64,000 nucleotides of DNA from Lutibacter maritimus. GTDB taxonomy: Bacteria > Bacteroidota > Bacteroidia > Flavobacteriales > Flavobacteriaceae. The position numbers and the translations under genes were made by a program. Under the pieces are notes generated by a model. The model searched no databases, was not told the DNA's origin, and was given only the letters and a program-made list of their open reading frames with translations. Below, in pieces: positions 27,644 through 36,931 of this stretch. The stretch's first letter is position 1. Each line of letters starts with the position of its first letter. Where the stretch lies: the NCBI RefSeq assembly GCF_900116115.1, contig NZ_FOZP01000003.1, positions 310,001 through 374,000 on the forward strand. Reading direction: 5' to 3'.

Positions 27644-29179
27644 ATGAAATATATTAATACTTTAAAGAAACTCACTTTTATATTTGTTGCACTGTTGTTT
27701 TTTACAGCTTGTAATAACAAGTTAGATGAGTTACCTGAAAACAGATCATTTACCGAAGAAACAGACTATACAAATTCTACTGATATGATTTTACCATTAA
27801 TTGGTGCTTACGCTGAATTTCAGTCAAGAGGATGGGAAGAATTTCCACTTATTTCAGTAAGAGGAGATGATGTAAATGCAGGAGGTTTGGGAGATCAACA
27901 AGATTTTTCTGAAGCCGATAAATACAACTATAATAAAGATTATTGGATGTACAATTCTCTTTGGCAAAATTATTATGGAGATATTATAAAAATGCACTCA
28001 GCTATAGAGCAAATTGAATTATATAAAGAAAATGGTGGTGATGCAACTTTAGCAAACCAATACATTGCTGAAGTAAAAACACTACGTGCCTTTTTATTAT
28101 TCCAATTATCAAGAGTTTGGGGAGATATTTTTATCACAACTAGTTCAGATCCATCAGATTTATTAGTTGCTAGTTTATCAACTAAAGATGAAGTTATGCA
28201 ACACATTTCAAATCAAATGGAAGAAGCAATCACATCCTTACCAGATATTCGACCAAACCAAAGAACTGATATTAGAGGTGGCGTTACTAAATATACTGCA
28301 CTAGCTATAAAAGCTTTAGCAAATTTAGAACTAAAAAATTATCAAGGTGTTGCTGATGCTACATCCAAGATAATAAGCTCAGGTAAATTTAATTTAGAAC
28401 CAGATTTTTATGAACTATTTAAATTAGATGGAAAACTTAATAATGAAAACCTATTAGAACTACAATATTCTGATTTTGGACAAGGAGCCGGAAGTACACA
28501 AAGTTATTTATTTGCTTTCTTTGGTCCACAAGGATGGACTCCAAATGTAGCAGGCTCTAATAGTGGTTGGGGATTTTACGAGCCTAGTTTAAAATACATC
28601 AAATTTATGCTTAGCAGAAACGAAACCATAAGACTAGAAACAAGCGTATTATTTACAAATAGAGGAATTGAAGCAATAAAATCAGATCCAGCATATGCAA
28701 CTATACCAAGTTGGATTACTAACACAACAAGAGATGGAGACGTAATTAATGATTACGCCAGAGCACTATTTGCAAGTGGTAAACACTATTTACCATCAAA
28801 CCAACTTACACCTGGAAGAAAAGACTACGGAACCAATAAAAACTTAACTTGTATTAGATATGCTGAAGTATTGTTAATGCACGCTGAAGCAATTACTCAA
28901 GGAGCAACTGGAACTGGAATGACCGCTGATCAAGCTGTAAATGAAGTAAGATTAAGAGCTGGACTAAACAGTTTATCAGGGGTTACAAATGCTCAAGTAA
29001 TGAATGAAAAATTTGCAGAATTAGCAATGGAATGGGGAACTCGTTATTATGATATGATTCGTCTTGAAAACTATAATGAACTAAATTATGATGGTAGAGC
29101 TTTTTCTGAAGATAAAAAATTTCTTCCTTATCCTCAAACACAAGTAGATAAGTTACCAATCTTACGAAGTAATGAATAA
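27644..29179 (+). CDS. SusD/RagB-family outer-membrane lipoprotein (PUL 2)
   Basis: The protein has 511 residues. The lipoprotein signal ends in FFTAC followed by NNKLDELPENRSFTEETDY, a SusD-type start. Other family features are VKTLRAFLLFQLSRVWGDI, IRYAEVLLMHAEAIT, and the C-terminal MEWGTRYYDMIRLENYNELN with FLPYPQTQVDKLPILRSNE. It is the substrate-capturing lid for the preceding SusC. It is flanked by short gaps (16 and 27 bp), consistent with one transcript through the LamG lipoprotein. Confidence 0.95.
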   Translation: MKYINTLKKLTFIFVALLFFTACNNKLDELPENRSFTEETDYTNSTDMILPLIGAYAEFQSRGWEEFPLISVRGDDVNAGGLGDQQDFSEADKYNYNKDYWMYNSLWQNYYGDIIKMHSAIEQIELYKENGGDATLANQYIAEVKTLRAFLLFQLSRVWGDIFITTSSDPSDLLVASLSTKDEVMQHISNQMEEAITSLPDIRPNQRTDIRGGVTKYTALAIKALANLELKNYQGVADATSKIISSGKFNLEPDFYELFKLDGKLNNENLLELQYSDFGQGAGSTQSYLFAFFGPQGWTPNVAGSNSGWGFYEPSLKYIKFMLSRNETIRLETSVLFTNRGIEAIKSDPAYATIPSWITNTTRDGDVINDYARALFASGKHYLPSNQLTPGRKDYGTNKNLTCIRYAEVLLMHAEAITQGATGTGMTADQAVNEVRLRAGLNSLSGVTNAQVMNEKFAELAMEWGTRYYDMIRLENYNELNYDGRAFSEDKKFLPYPQTQVDKLPILRSNE

Positions 29180-29206
29180 TTTTATTATTTAAAAAACTTA
29201 AACAAA

Positions 29207-30958
29207 ATGAAAATATTAAAAAATATATGTCTTGGAATACTTGCAATTGTTTTTACAATTTCATGTAATGATGGTATAGACTCAATTACCCAGGTAGATC
29301 CAGGAGCCGATGAAACAGCTCCTGTTATTAAAGTAACCTATCCTTTAGAAGGTACTAAAATACAAGTATTAGATATTGTTACATCTATCAATATTAAATT
29401 TGAGGTTATTGATGATATAGAAATTGGAAATATAGTTGTTACAGTGGATGATACTGAAATAATGACGTACTCAAATTTTAAAGATTACAGAAGATCTGTA
29501 AATGAATTACCATTTAATAATGTAACAAATGGAGATCACATTTTAAAAATTGTTGCTACAGATCTTGAAGGCAAAACAACCACTAAAACTATTAATTTCA
29601 TGAAAGTATCACCATATACAGTTAAATATGATGGTGAAATATTTTATATGCCTTTTGATGGTGATTATTTAGATTTAGTTAGCTTAAAAGGAGCTACAGT
29701 AGTTGGATCACCTAGTTTTGCCGGACAAAGTTTAAAAGGATTAAATGCTTATGCTGGCGCCACAGATTCATACTTAACATTCCCAACTGATCAATTTAAA
29801 AACAATGAATTAAGCGCTGTCTTTTGGGTAAAAATAAATGCAATTCCAGATCGTGCAGGAATATTAGTAATGGGTCCTGAAGACACTGCCAATCCAACTG
29901 CCCAAAATAATAGAAAAAATGGATTTAGATTTTTTAGAGAGAATGCCGGAGGAAAACAACGTTTTAAACTAAATGTTGGTAATGGAACAGCTGACACATG
30001 GATTGATGGCGGTATAGCAGCTGATGTTGATCCTACAATTGATAAATGGGTAAGTATGGCATTTACTATTTCAGGCTCAAGCGCAACAGTTTATATTGAT
30101 GGGCAATTAGTAAAACAAAGTACAATTACCGGAATAGATTGGACAGGTTGTGATGTACTTTCAATAATGTCTGGCGCACCAAGATTTTCAGGATGGAATC
30201 ATAAATCTGATTTAAGTTTTATGGACGAATTAAGAATATTTAATAAAGCTTTATCACAAACTGAAATCCAAAATATTATTACAGGTGAAACTGGTGCAAC
30301 ATTCTCATACACTCCAAAATATGACGGAGAAACTTTTTATATGCCTTTTGATGACATTAATACTGAATTAGTTAGCGGAATAGAACCAACCGTTGTAGGA
30401 ACACCTAGTTTTTCTACAGATAATGTTTTAGGCGGAAGTTCTTTTGTTGGAAATACTGACTCAGCAATAACTTTTCCTATTAATGGAGTTTTTGGTTCAG
30501 AATTTAGTGGTGCTTTTTGGTATAAAGTAAATGCCTCTCCAGATAGAGCAGGCATTTTAGTTGTTGGAAATAATATTCCTGAAAATCGCAAACAAGGTTT
30601 TAGATTATTTAGAGAAGGTAGCGCAACTGAACAAAGAATTAAATTAAATGTAGGAATTGGAGCAGATGAAAGTTGGAATGATGGTGGTGTAATTAACGTA
30701 GCTGATGGAGAATGGGTTCATATTGCGTTTACCGTTTCACTAACAAAAAGCATAATATACTTTAATGGTGTTGAAAAATTAGCAGCTACATATACAGGAG
30801 GCGTTGACTGGACTGATTGTCAAACCCTAACTATAGGTGCAGGAGGAGAAACCTTTAGTTATTGGAATCATAAATCTGACAGTAGTAAAATGGATGAATT
30901 ACACTTATTCAATAAAGTACTTACAACACAAGAAATACAAACTATAATGAATGAGTAA
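29207..30958 (+). CDS. Surface lipoprotein with two LamG/concanavalin-like lectin domains
   Basis: The protein has 583 residues. The lipoprotein signal ends in TISC followed by NDGIDSITQVDPGADE. An Ig-like domain (about 35-140: PVIKVTYPLEGTKI, DHILKIVATDLEGKTT) precedes two LamG-type jelly rolls, about 145-365 and 375-583. Both contain FYMPFD, AFW.KVNA.PDRAGILV, FRLFRE, and the ending WNHKSD...MDEL..FNK. The duplication is clear at protein level. It stands where SusE/F-like surface glycan-binding proteins usually sit, so it probably binds the PUL 2 glucan. A strong hairpin follows the stop, marking the end of the uptake part of the operon. Confidence 0.85.
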   Translation: MKILKNICLGILAIVFTISCNDGIDSITQVDPGADETAPVIKVTYPLEGTKIQVLDIVTSINIKFEVIDDIEIGNIVVTVDDTEIMTYSNFKDYRRSVNELPFNNVTNGDHILKIVATDLEGKTTTKTINFMKVSPYTVKYDGEIFYMPFDGDYLDLVSLKGATVVGSPSFAGQSLKGLNAYAGATDSYLTFPTDQFKNNELSAVFWVKINAIPDRAGILVMGPEDTANPTAQNNRKNGFRFFRENAGGKQRFKLNVGNGTADTWIDGGIAADVDPTIDKWVSMAFTISGSSATVYIDGQLVKQSTITGIDWTGCDVLSIMSGAPRFSGWNHKSDLSFMDELRIFNKALSQTEIQNIITGETGATFSYTPKYDGETFYMPFDDINTELVSGIEPTVVGTPSFSTDNVLGGSSFVGNTDSAITFPINGVFGSEFSGAFWYKVNASPDRAGILVVGNNIPENRKQGFRLFREGSATEQRIKLNVGIGADESWNDGGVINVADGEWVHIAFTVSLTKSIIYFNGVEKLAATYTGGVDWTDCQTLTIGAGGETFSYWNHKSDSSKMDELHLFNKVLTTQEIQTIMNE

Positions 30959-31007
30959 TTTGTTTTAAATAATTAAAATTTCATAGTTAAATAATAAATT
31001 GAGTTTT

Positions 31008-31050
31008 ATAATTATTGGTTGCACTCTTAATTGAGTGCAACCATAATTAT
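31008..31050 (+). terminator. Long hairpin between uptake genes and glycosidase genes (PUL 2)
   Basis: The stem 31008-31026 pairs with 31033-31050 (core GGTTGCACTC / GAGTGCAACC) with one bulged T and a TTAATT loop, about 18 pairs. The bases after it are A-rich, not a clean T-run. It may be a partial terminator or an mRNA 3'-end stabiliser that raises susCD expression relative to the downstream enzymes. Confidence 0.65.
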
Positions 31051-31066
31051 CAAATAAGAAACAGTT

Positions 31067-32443
31067 ATGAATGTAACAAAAAAAATACTTGTATTAATTA
31101 CAACTTTACTAATTGTATGTATTAGTACTAGTTGTAACTTCAATAAAACAAGTAATAAAAAAACAAACATTTCTTTACAAGATGAAGACCTTCTAACACT
31201 TGTTCAACAACAAACATTCAATTATTTTTGGGAAGGTGCCGAACCAAATTCAGGTATGAGTTCTGAACGAATTCATATGGATAATATCTATCCTTCAAAC
31301 GACAAAAATATTGTAACCACAGGAGGAACAGGATTTGGATTAATGGCAATTTTGGTTGGTATTAAAAGAGGTTTTATTACTAGAGAAGAAGCATTTAATA
31401 GATTTGTAAAAATTACAAATTTTCTAGAAAAAGCAGATCGATTTCATGGTGCTTGGCCACATTGGTTAAATGGTGAAACAGGAAAAATTAAACCCTTTAG
31501 TAAAAAAGACACTGGTGGAGACTTAGTTGAAACTGCTTTTTTAGTACAAGGTTTATTAACTGTTTCAGAATACTATAAAGATGGTAATAAACAAGAAAAA
31601 GAATTAGTTACTAAAATTGATAAATTATGGAGAGAGGTTGAATGGAACTGGTATACAAAAAATGGTGAAAATGTGCTTTATTGGCATTGGTCTCCAACTA
31701 ATGAATGGGACATGAACTTTCCTGTTGGCGGATATAATGAGTGTTTAATTATGTATATTCTTGCAGCAGCATCACCAACATACCCTATAACAAAAGACGT
31801 TTATGAAAAAGGATGGGCATTAAATGGTAAAATTGTTTCAAATGAAAAATATTACGGTGAAGATTTAATACTAAATTATTTTGAACATGACAATGACAAA
31901 ATTGGTCCTTTATTTTGGGCACATTATTCCTACTTAGGCTTAAATCCTCAAGGATTATCTGATCAATATGCCGATTATTGGAAGTTAACCCAAAACCAAG
32001 CAAAAATTCATTATAAATATGCTATTGATAACCCTGAAAAACATCTTGGATATGGAGAAAATCTCTGGGGATTAACCTCAAGCTATTCAATGAAAGGATA
32101 TGCAGGACATAGGCCTGGTAAAGATTTAGGAGTTATAGCTCCAACTGCAGCTCTATCATCTTTTCCATACACTCCAGAAGAAAGTATGAAAATGTTGAAA
32201 TATTTATATCAAGACGCAGATAGCTTAATTGGCAAATATGGTCCCTATGATGCCTTTAGTATTGAACATAAATGGTTTTTACCAAGATATTTAGCAATTG
32301 ATCAGGGTCCAATTCCTGTAATGATTGAAAACTACAGAACAGGACTTATTTGGAATTTATTTATGCAAAATACCGATGTAAAAATTGGTTTAAATAAACT
32401 AGGATTCTCCAGTACTAAATATAATTTGAATAGTAATGAATAA
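31067..32443 (+). CDS. GH144 beta-1,2-glucanase-family lipoprotein, copy 1
   Basis: The protein has 458 residues. The lipoprotein signal ends in STSC followed by NFNKTSNKK. The GH144 (alpha/alpha)6-barrel pattern is clear: LVQQQTFNYFWEGAEPNSGM, TTGGTGFGLMAILVGIKRG, ADRFHGAWPHW, GGDLVETAFLVQGLL, YWHWSP, GYNECLIMYILAAASP, FWAHYSYLGLNP, and IDQGPIPVMIENYRTGLIW. Characterised members are the Chitinophaga endo-beta-1,2-glucanase CpSGL and a sophorose-releasing Parabacteroides enzyme. The acidic residues of DLVET and GYNE are intact. It is probably a periplasmic or surface depolymerase. Its stop overlaps the start of the second copy by 8 bp (ATGAATAA), indicating translational coupling. Confidence 0.88.
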   Translation: MNVTKKILVLITTLLIVCISTSCNFNKTSNKKTNISLQDEDLLTLVQQQTFNYFWEGAEPNSGMSSERIHMDNIYPSNDKNIVTTGGTGFGLMAILVGIKRGFITREEAFNRFVKITNFLEKADRFHGAWPHWLNGETGKIKPFSKKDTGGDLVETAFLVQGLLTVSEYYKDGNKQEKELVTKIDKLWREVEWNWYTKNGENVLYWHWSPTNEWDMNFPVGGYNECLIMYILAAASPTYPITKDVYEKGWALNGKIVSNEKYYGEDLILNYFEHDNDKIGPLFWAHYSYLGLNPQGLSDQYADYWKLTQNQAKIHYKYAIDNPEKHLGYGENLWGLTSSYSMKGYAGHRPGKDLGVIAPTAALSSFPYTPEESMKMLKYLYQDADSLIGKYGPYDAFSIEHKWFLPRYLAIDQGPIPVMIENYRTGLIWNLFMQNTDVKIGLNKLGFSSTKYNLNSNE

Positions 32444-33815
32444 ATTTAAATTTTTCTTTTTCACGGTTCTTTTAACGCTGCTTTCTTGTGGTAGTGATGA
32501 TTACACCTACACACCAATTGATTTTCCAGATGGAATTGATGAAACTGATACCGAGCCCACATTAAGCGATGAAGAATTATTAAACCTAACCCAAAAAGAA
32601 ACTTTTAAATACTTTTGGAATTTTGCTGAATCAAATTCTGGTGCGGCAAAAGAAAGATACCATCCAACCAACCCAAGTTTAAATCAAAATGTAATTACAA
32701 CTGGGGGGACAGGATTTGGGCTAATGGCTATTTTAGTAGGAATTGAAAGGGGATTTATTTCAAGAGACGAAGGTTATAATAGAATTCTTAAAATTGTTTC
32801 TTTTTTAGAAACAGCAGACCGTTTTCACGGAGCTTGGTCACATTGGATTGATGGGATTAATGGTACTGCAATTCCATTTAGTTCACAAGATGATGGTGGT
32901 GATTTAGTTGAAACCTCATTTTTAGTACAAGGCTTAATTTGTTCACAAGAATATTTTAGAAATGGCAACACTAATGAAAAAGCTTTAGCTAACAAAATTG
33001 AAACTTTATGGAAAGCTGTAGAATGGAATTGGTATACACAAAATCAAAAAACATTGTATTGGCATTGGAGTCCAAATTTTGGATTTGCAAAAAACTTACA
33101 ATTAAAAGGCTATAATGAAGTTTTAATTACTTATGTATTAGCCGCAGCATCCCCAAATTTTTCTATTTCTAAAGAAGTCTACTCAAATGGCTGGGCTTCC
33201 AATGGAGGCATTAAATCAGGCAATATAAAATACAATTTACCTCTTTTGGTAAATCATGCAGGCTCAACGGAGTTTGGAGGACCTCTATTTTGGGCGCATT
33301 ATTCTTATTTAGGATTAAACCCAAAAGGACTTTCCGATGAATATGTAAATTATTGGAATGTTAACACCAATCACTCAAAAATAAATTACAATTATTGTGT
33401 ACAAAACCCACTAAACTATAAAGATTATAGTGCTGATTGTTGGGGGTTAACAGCTAGTTATTCCAGAAATACCGATGGTTCAATAGGGTACTCTGCACAC
33501 AAACCTAATAATGATTTAGGCATAATTTCACCAACCGCTTCATTAAGCTCAATGCCATATACTCCAACAGAGTCTATGAAAGCATTGCGCTATTTTTATA
33601 AAAATAAATCAAAACTTTTAGGTCCTGCTGGTTTTTATGATGCTTTTAGTCCACATTACAATTATTGGGTAGCTGATGCGTATTTAGCAATAGATCAAGG
33701 GCCTATTATAATTATGATTGAAAATCACAGAACAGGACTATTATGGAAATTATTTATGCAAAATACAGATGTTCAAAAAGGATTACAAAAATTAAATTTT
33801 AATTATGAATTATAA
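32436..33815 (+). CDS. GH144 beta-1,2-glucanase-family lipoprotein, copy 2
   Basis: The protein has 459 residues. The lipoprotein signal ends in LLSC followed by GSDDYTYTPIDFPDG, an acidic spacer stronger than in copy 1 and suited to surface export. All family motifs of copy 1 recur (TTGGTGFGLMAILVG, ADRFHGAWSHW, GGDLVETSFLVQGL, YWHWSP, GYNEVLITYVLAAASP, FWAHYSYLGLNP, IDQGPIIIMIENHRTG). The two copies look about half identical by eye. Family members include endo-acting and exo-acting (sophorose-releasing) enzymes, so one may cut polymer outside and the other trim fragments inside. That division is inference. The last 11 bp overlap the next gene. Confidence 0.88.
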   Translation: MNKFKFFFFTVLLTLLSCGSDDYTYTPIDFPDGIDETDTEPTLSDEELLNLTQKETFKYFWNFAESNSGAAKERYHPTNPSLNQNVITTGGTGFGLMAILVGIERGFISRDEGYNRILKIVSFLETADRFHGAWSHWIDGINGTAIPFSSQDDGGDLVETSFLVQGLICSQEYFRNGNTNEKALANKIETLWKAVEWNWYTQNQKTLYWHWSPNFGFAKNLQLKGYNEVLITYVLAAASPNFSISKEVYSNGWASNGGIKSGNIKYNLPLLVNHAGSTEFGGPLFWAHYSYLGLNPKGLSDEYVNYWNVNTNHSKINYNYCVQNPLNYKDYSADCWGLTASYSRNTDGSIGYSAHKPNNDLGIISPTASLSSMPYTPTESMKALRYFYKNKSKLLGPAGFYDAFSPHYNYWVADAYLAIDQGPIIIMIENHRTGLLWKLFMQNTDVQKGLQKLNFNYEL

Positions 33816-34599
33816 ACTATCACCCTTTTATATTTTTTTATTCATTTTTTCTTTTGGTACAAAAGCACAAACTACCAATGACTTATTGTATGAAAAAAAA
33901 GAATTTATTGTAAAAAGCGACACATTATTGTATAGAATAATGTATCCAGAAAATTTCTCGGAAAGTAATCAATACCCATTAGTTTTATTCTTACATGGTG
34001 CTGGTGAAAGAGGAAATGATAACAATACACAACTAACCCATGGGAGTTCGCTCTTCGCATCACCAGAAAATAGATTAAATTATCCTGCAATAGTTGTTTT
34101 TCCTCAATGTCCTAAAAATGATTATTGGGCTAATTTAAGTGCAGACAGAACGGTAAAACCAATTTCATTTAAATTTCAGAATGGTGGCGAACCAACCAAA
34201 TCATTAAAATTAGTAATGCTTTTATTAGACGAATTACTTACAAAACCATATGCTAAAAAAAATCAAATTTACGTTATGGGATTATCAATGGGTGGTATGG
34301 GAACTTTTGAAATCTTATCTAGAAGACCTACAACTTTTGCTGCAGCAATTCCAATATGTGGAGGAGCAAATCCTAATACCACAAAAAAATATGCTTTAAA
34401 TACTGAGTTATGGATTTTTCATGGTGCACAAGATGATGTGGTAAACCCACAATTATCAATTGAAATGGTTAGTAGTATATTAGCTGCTGGCGGAACGCCA
34501 AATTTTACACTTTTTGGCAAAGATAATCACAATAGTTGGGATTCAACTTTTGCAGAACCAAACCTTTTACCTTGGTTATTCACTAGAATTAAAAAATAA
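33805..34599 (+). CDS. Secreted alpha/beta-hydrolase, CE1/PHB-depolymerase-like esterase
   Basis: The protein has 264 residues with a signal peptide (LSPFYIFLFIFSFGTKAQ). Alpha/beta-hydrolase motifs are FLHGAGERG (oxyanion region), the nucleophile in GLSMGGMG, the acid in HGAQDDVV and the histidine near DNHNSWDS. The closest match is the dienelactone/PHB-depolymerase/CE1-like group of small secreted esterases. It overlaps the second GH144 gene and ends 2 bp before the GH3 gene, so it belongs to the beta-1,2-glucan operon. Cyclic beta-1,2-glucans of rhizobia and Brucella can carry succinyl or other substituents, so removal of ester groups before depolymerisation is a reasonable guess. A peptidase role is less likely. 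Confidence 0.8.
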   Translation: MNYKLSPFYIFLFIFSFGTKAQTTNDLLYEKKEFIVKSDTLLYRIMYPENFSESNQYPLVLFLHGAGERGNDNNTQLTHGSSLFASPENRLNYPAIVVFPQCPKNDYWANLSADRTVKPISFKFQNGGEPTKSLKLVMLLLDELLTKPYAKKNQIYVMGLSMGGMGTFEILSRRPTTFAAAIPICGGANPNTTKKYALNTELWIFHGAQDDVVNPQLSIEMVSSILAAGGTPNFTLFGKDNHNSWDSTFAEPNLLPWLFTRIKK

Positions 34600-34601
34600 A
34601 A

Positions 34602-36911
34602 ATGAAAACAACAACATTTATAAATACAGTATTAGTATGCACTATTTTATTACAAATAACATCGTGCAATAAAAATAACAAAATTATCTCTAATAGTTCT
34701 AATCCCTATAACTCAAAGACAGATTCTATAATAAATTTAATGACAATTGAAGAAAAAATTGGTCAATTAAATTTACCTTCATCTGGCGATATCACTACAG
34801 GTCAAGCACAAAGTTCAGATATTGCTAAAAAAATTGAAGAAGGAAAAGTTGGCGGTTTATTCAATATTAAATCTGTAGAAAAAATTAGAGAAGTTCAAAA
34901 AATTGCAGTTGAGAAAAGTCGCTTAAAAATTCCTCTTCTTTTTGGTATGGATGTAATTCATGGTTACAGAACAACATTTCCAATTCCATTAGGGTTATCT
35001 TGCTCTTGGGATATGGAAATGATTGAAAAAACAGCAAGAATGGCCGCAATTGAAGCGAGTGCAGACGGGCTAAACTGGACATTCTCTCCAATGGTTGATA
35101 TATCAAGAGATCCACGTTGGGGACGTGTTTCTGAAGGCTCTGGTGAAGACCCATATTTAGGTAGTGAAATTGCAAAAGCAATGGTTAAAGGCTACCAAGG
35201 AGACGACTTGAAAGCAAATAATACTTTAATGGCTTGTGTAAAACATTTTGCTTTATATGGAGCATCTGAAGCTGGTAGAGATTATAATACTGTTGATATG
35301 AGTAAAATTAGAATGTACAACGAATATCTTCCACCATATAAAGCAGCTATTGATGCTGGTGTAGGAACCGTTATGGCAGCATTTAATGAAATTGACGGCG
35401 TACCATCTACTGGGAACAAATGGTTATTAACTGACTTGTTACGAGATGATTGGAAATTCAACGGATTTGTAGTAACCGATTATACAGGTATCAATGAAAT
35501 GGTTGAACATGGGATGGGTGATTTACAAACAGTATCAGCTTTAGCCTTAAATGCAGGTACAGATATGGATATGGTTGGTGAAGGCTTTTTAACTACAATA
35601 CAAAAATCTATTGATGAAGGTAAAATTTCTATAGAACAATTAAATGCTGCAGTTAAAAGAATACTAATTGCCAAATATGAATTAGGGTTATTTGATAATC
35701 CTTATAAATATTGTGATCAAAACAGAGCAAAAACTGAAATTTACACCAAAGAAAATAGAGATTTTGCAAGAAAAGTTGCCGCAGAATCAATGGTATTGTT
35801 AAAAAACAACAATAATATTTTACCTTTAAAAAAATCAGGAACTATAGCTTTAATTGGACCATTAGCTGATACTCCTGAAAATATGGCGGGTACTTGGAGT
35901 GTTGCCACTAAACAAAGTGAATCTATTTCCTTTCTTGATGGAATTAAAACAGTTGTAGGTGATAAAGCATCTATTCTTTATGCAAGAGGTAGCCATTTAG
36001 ACTACGACAAAGAATTTGAAAAAATTGCCACAATGCATGGTAAAGCTCTAAAAAAAGAGAGTAGAACAAATGAAGAATTGAAAGCTGAAGCATTAAAAAT
36101 TGCAGCAAAAGCAGATGTTATTGTCGCAGCCTTGGGTGAATCTGCAGAAATGAGTGGCGAATGTAGTAGTAGAACGAATATTGATATTCCTCAAGTTCAA
36201 AAAGATTTATTAAACGCTTTATTAAAAACTGGTAAACCTGTGGTTTTGGTACTTTTTACTGGAAGACCTTTAGTATTAGTTGAAGAAAACAATTCAGTTC
36301 CAGCAATATTAAATGCTTGGTTTTCAGGAAGTGAAGCTGGATTAGCAATTTCTGATGTATTATTTGGAACAGTAAATCCATCAGGTAAAATTACTGCAAC
36401 TTTTCCGCGTAGTGTAGGGCAAATTCCTATTTATTATAGTTACAAAAATACTGGTAGACCATTAGATAATACTGAAGGAAAATTTGTGAAATTCCTTTCA
36501 AATTATATTGATGAAAGAAATGAACCACTATTCCCTTTTGGCTATGGTTTAAGTTATACCAGTTTTAAATATGACAATATAAAACTTAGTTCTGATAAAT
36601 TATCAGAAAATCAATCAATAACAGCTTCTGTTGATGTAACAAATACTGGTAATTATGATGGTAAAGAAATTGTGCAATTATATATCAGAGATTTAGTAGG
36701 ATCAGTAACTAGACCTGTTAAAGAATTAAAAGGATTTCAAAAAATAGAATTAAAAAAAGGCGAAACTAAAAAAGTAACATTTACAATTACAATTGAAGAT
36801 TTAAAATTCTACAATTCCAATTTAAGTTTTGAGGCTGAACCTGGGGATTTTGAAGTTTTTATAGGAACAAATTCATCAGAAAATTTAAAATCTACTTTTA
36901 AACTTCTTTAA
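34602..36911 (+). CDS. GH3 beta-glucosidase lipoprotein
   Basis: The protein has 769 residues, normal for BglX-type GH3. The lipoprotein signal ends in ITSC followed by NKNNKIIS. The barrel domain has FGMDVIHGYRTTFPIPLG, RWGRVSEGSGEDPYLG, CVKHFALYGA and the nucleophile D293 in GFVVTDYTG. The alpha/beta sandwich contains GECSSRTNIDIP, where the acid/base Glu is expected, and a C-terminal FN3-like domain follows (PFGYGLSYTSF, VTNTGNYDGKEIVQLYI). Known relatives include BT_3567 of Bacteroides thetaiotaomicron, which prefers beta-1,2-gluco-oligosaccharides. Next to two GH144 genes, cleavage of sophorose-type products to glucose in the periplasm is the best reading. Confidence 0.92.
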   Translation: MKTTTFINTVLVCTILLQITSCNKNNKIISNSSNPYNSKTDSIINLMTIEEKIGQLNLPSSGDITTGQAQSSDIAKKIEEGKVGGLFNIKSVEKIREVQKIAVEKSRLKIPLLFGMDVIHGYRTTFPIPLGLSCSWDMEMIEKTARMAAIEASADGLNWTFSPMVDISRDPRWGRVSEGSGEDPYLGSEIAKAMVKGYQGDDLKANNTLMACVKHFALYGASEAGRDYNTVDMSKIRMYNEYLPPYKAAIDAGVGTVMAAFNEIDGVPSTGNKWLLTDLLRDDWKFNGFVVTDYTGINEMVEHGMGDLQTVSALALNAGTDMDMVGEGFLTTIQKSIDEGKISIEQLNAAVKRILIAKYELGLFDNPYKYCDQNRAKTEIYTKENRDFARKVAAESMVLLKNNNNILPLKKSGTIALIGPLADTPENMAGTWSVATKQSESISFLDGIKTVVGDKASILYARGSHLDYDKEFEKIATMHGKALKKESRTNEELKAEALKIAAKADVIVAALGESAEMSGECSSRTNIDIPQVQKDLLNALLKTGKPVVLVLFTGRPLVLVEENNSVPAILNAWFSGSEAGLAISDVLFGTVNPSGKITATFPRSVGQIPIYYSYKNTGRPLDNTEGKFVKFLSNYIDERNEPLFPFGYGLSYTSFKYDNIKLSSDKLSENQSITASVDVTNTGNYDGKEIVQLYIRDLVGSVTRPVKELKGFQKIELKKGETKKVTFTITIEDLKFYNSNLSFEAEPGDFEVFIGTNSSENLKSTFKLL

Positions 36912-36931
36912 TAATTTAATAAACTCAACTA

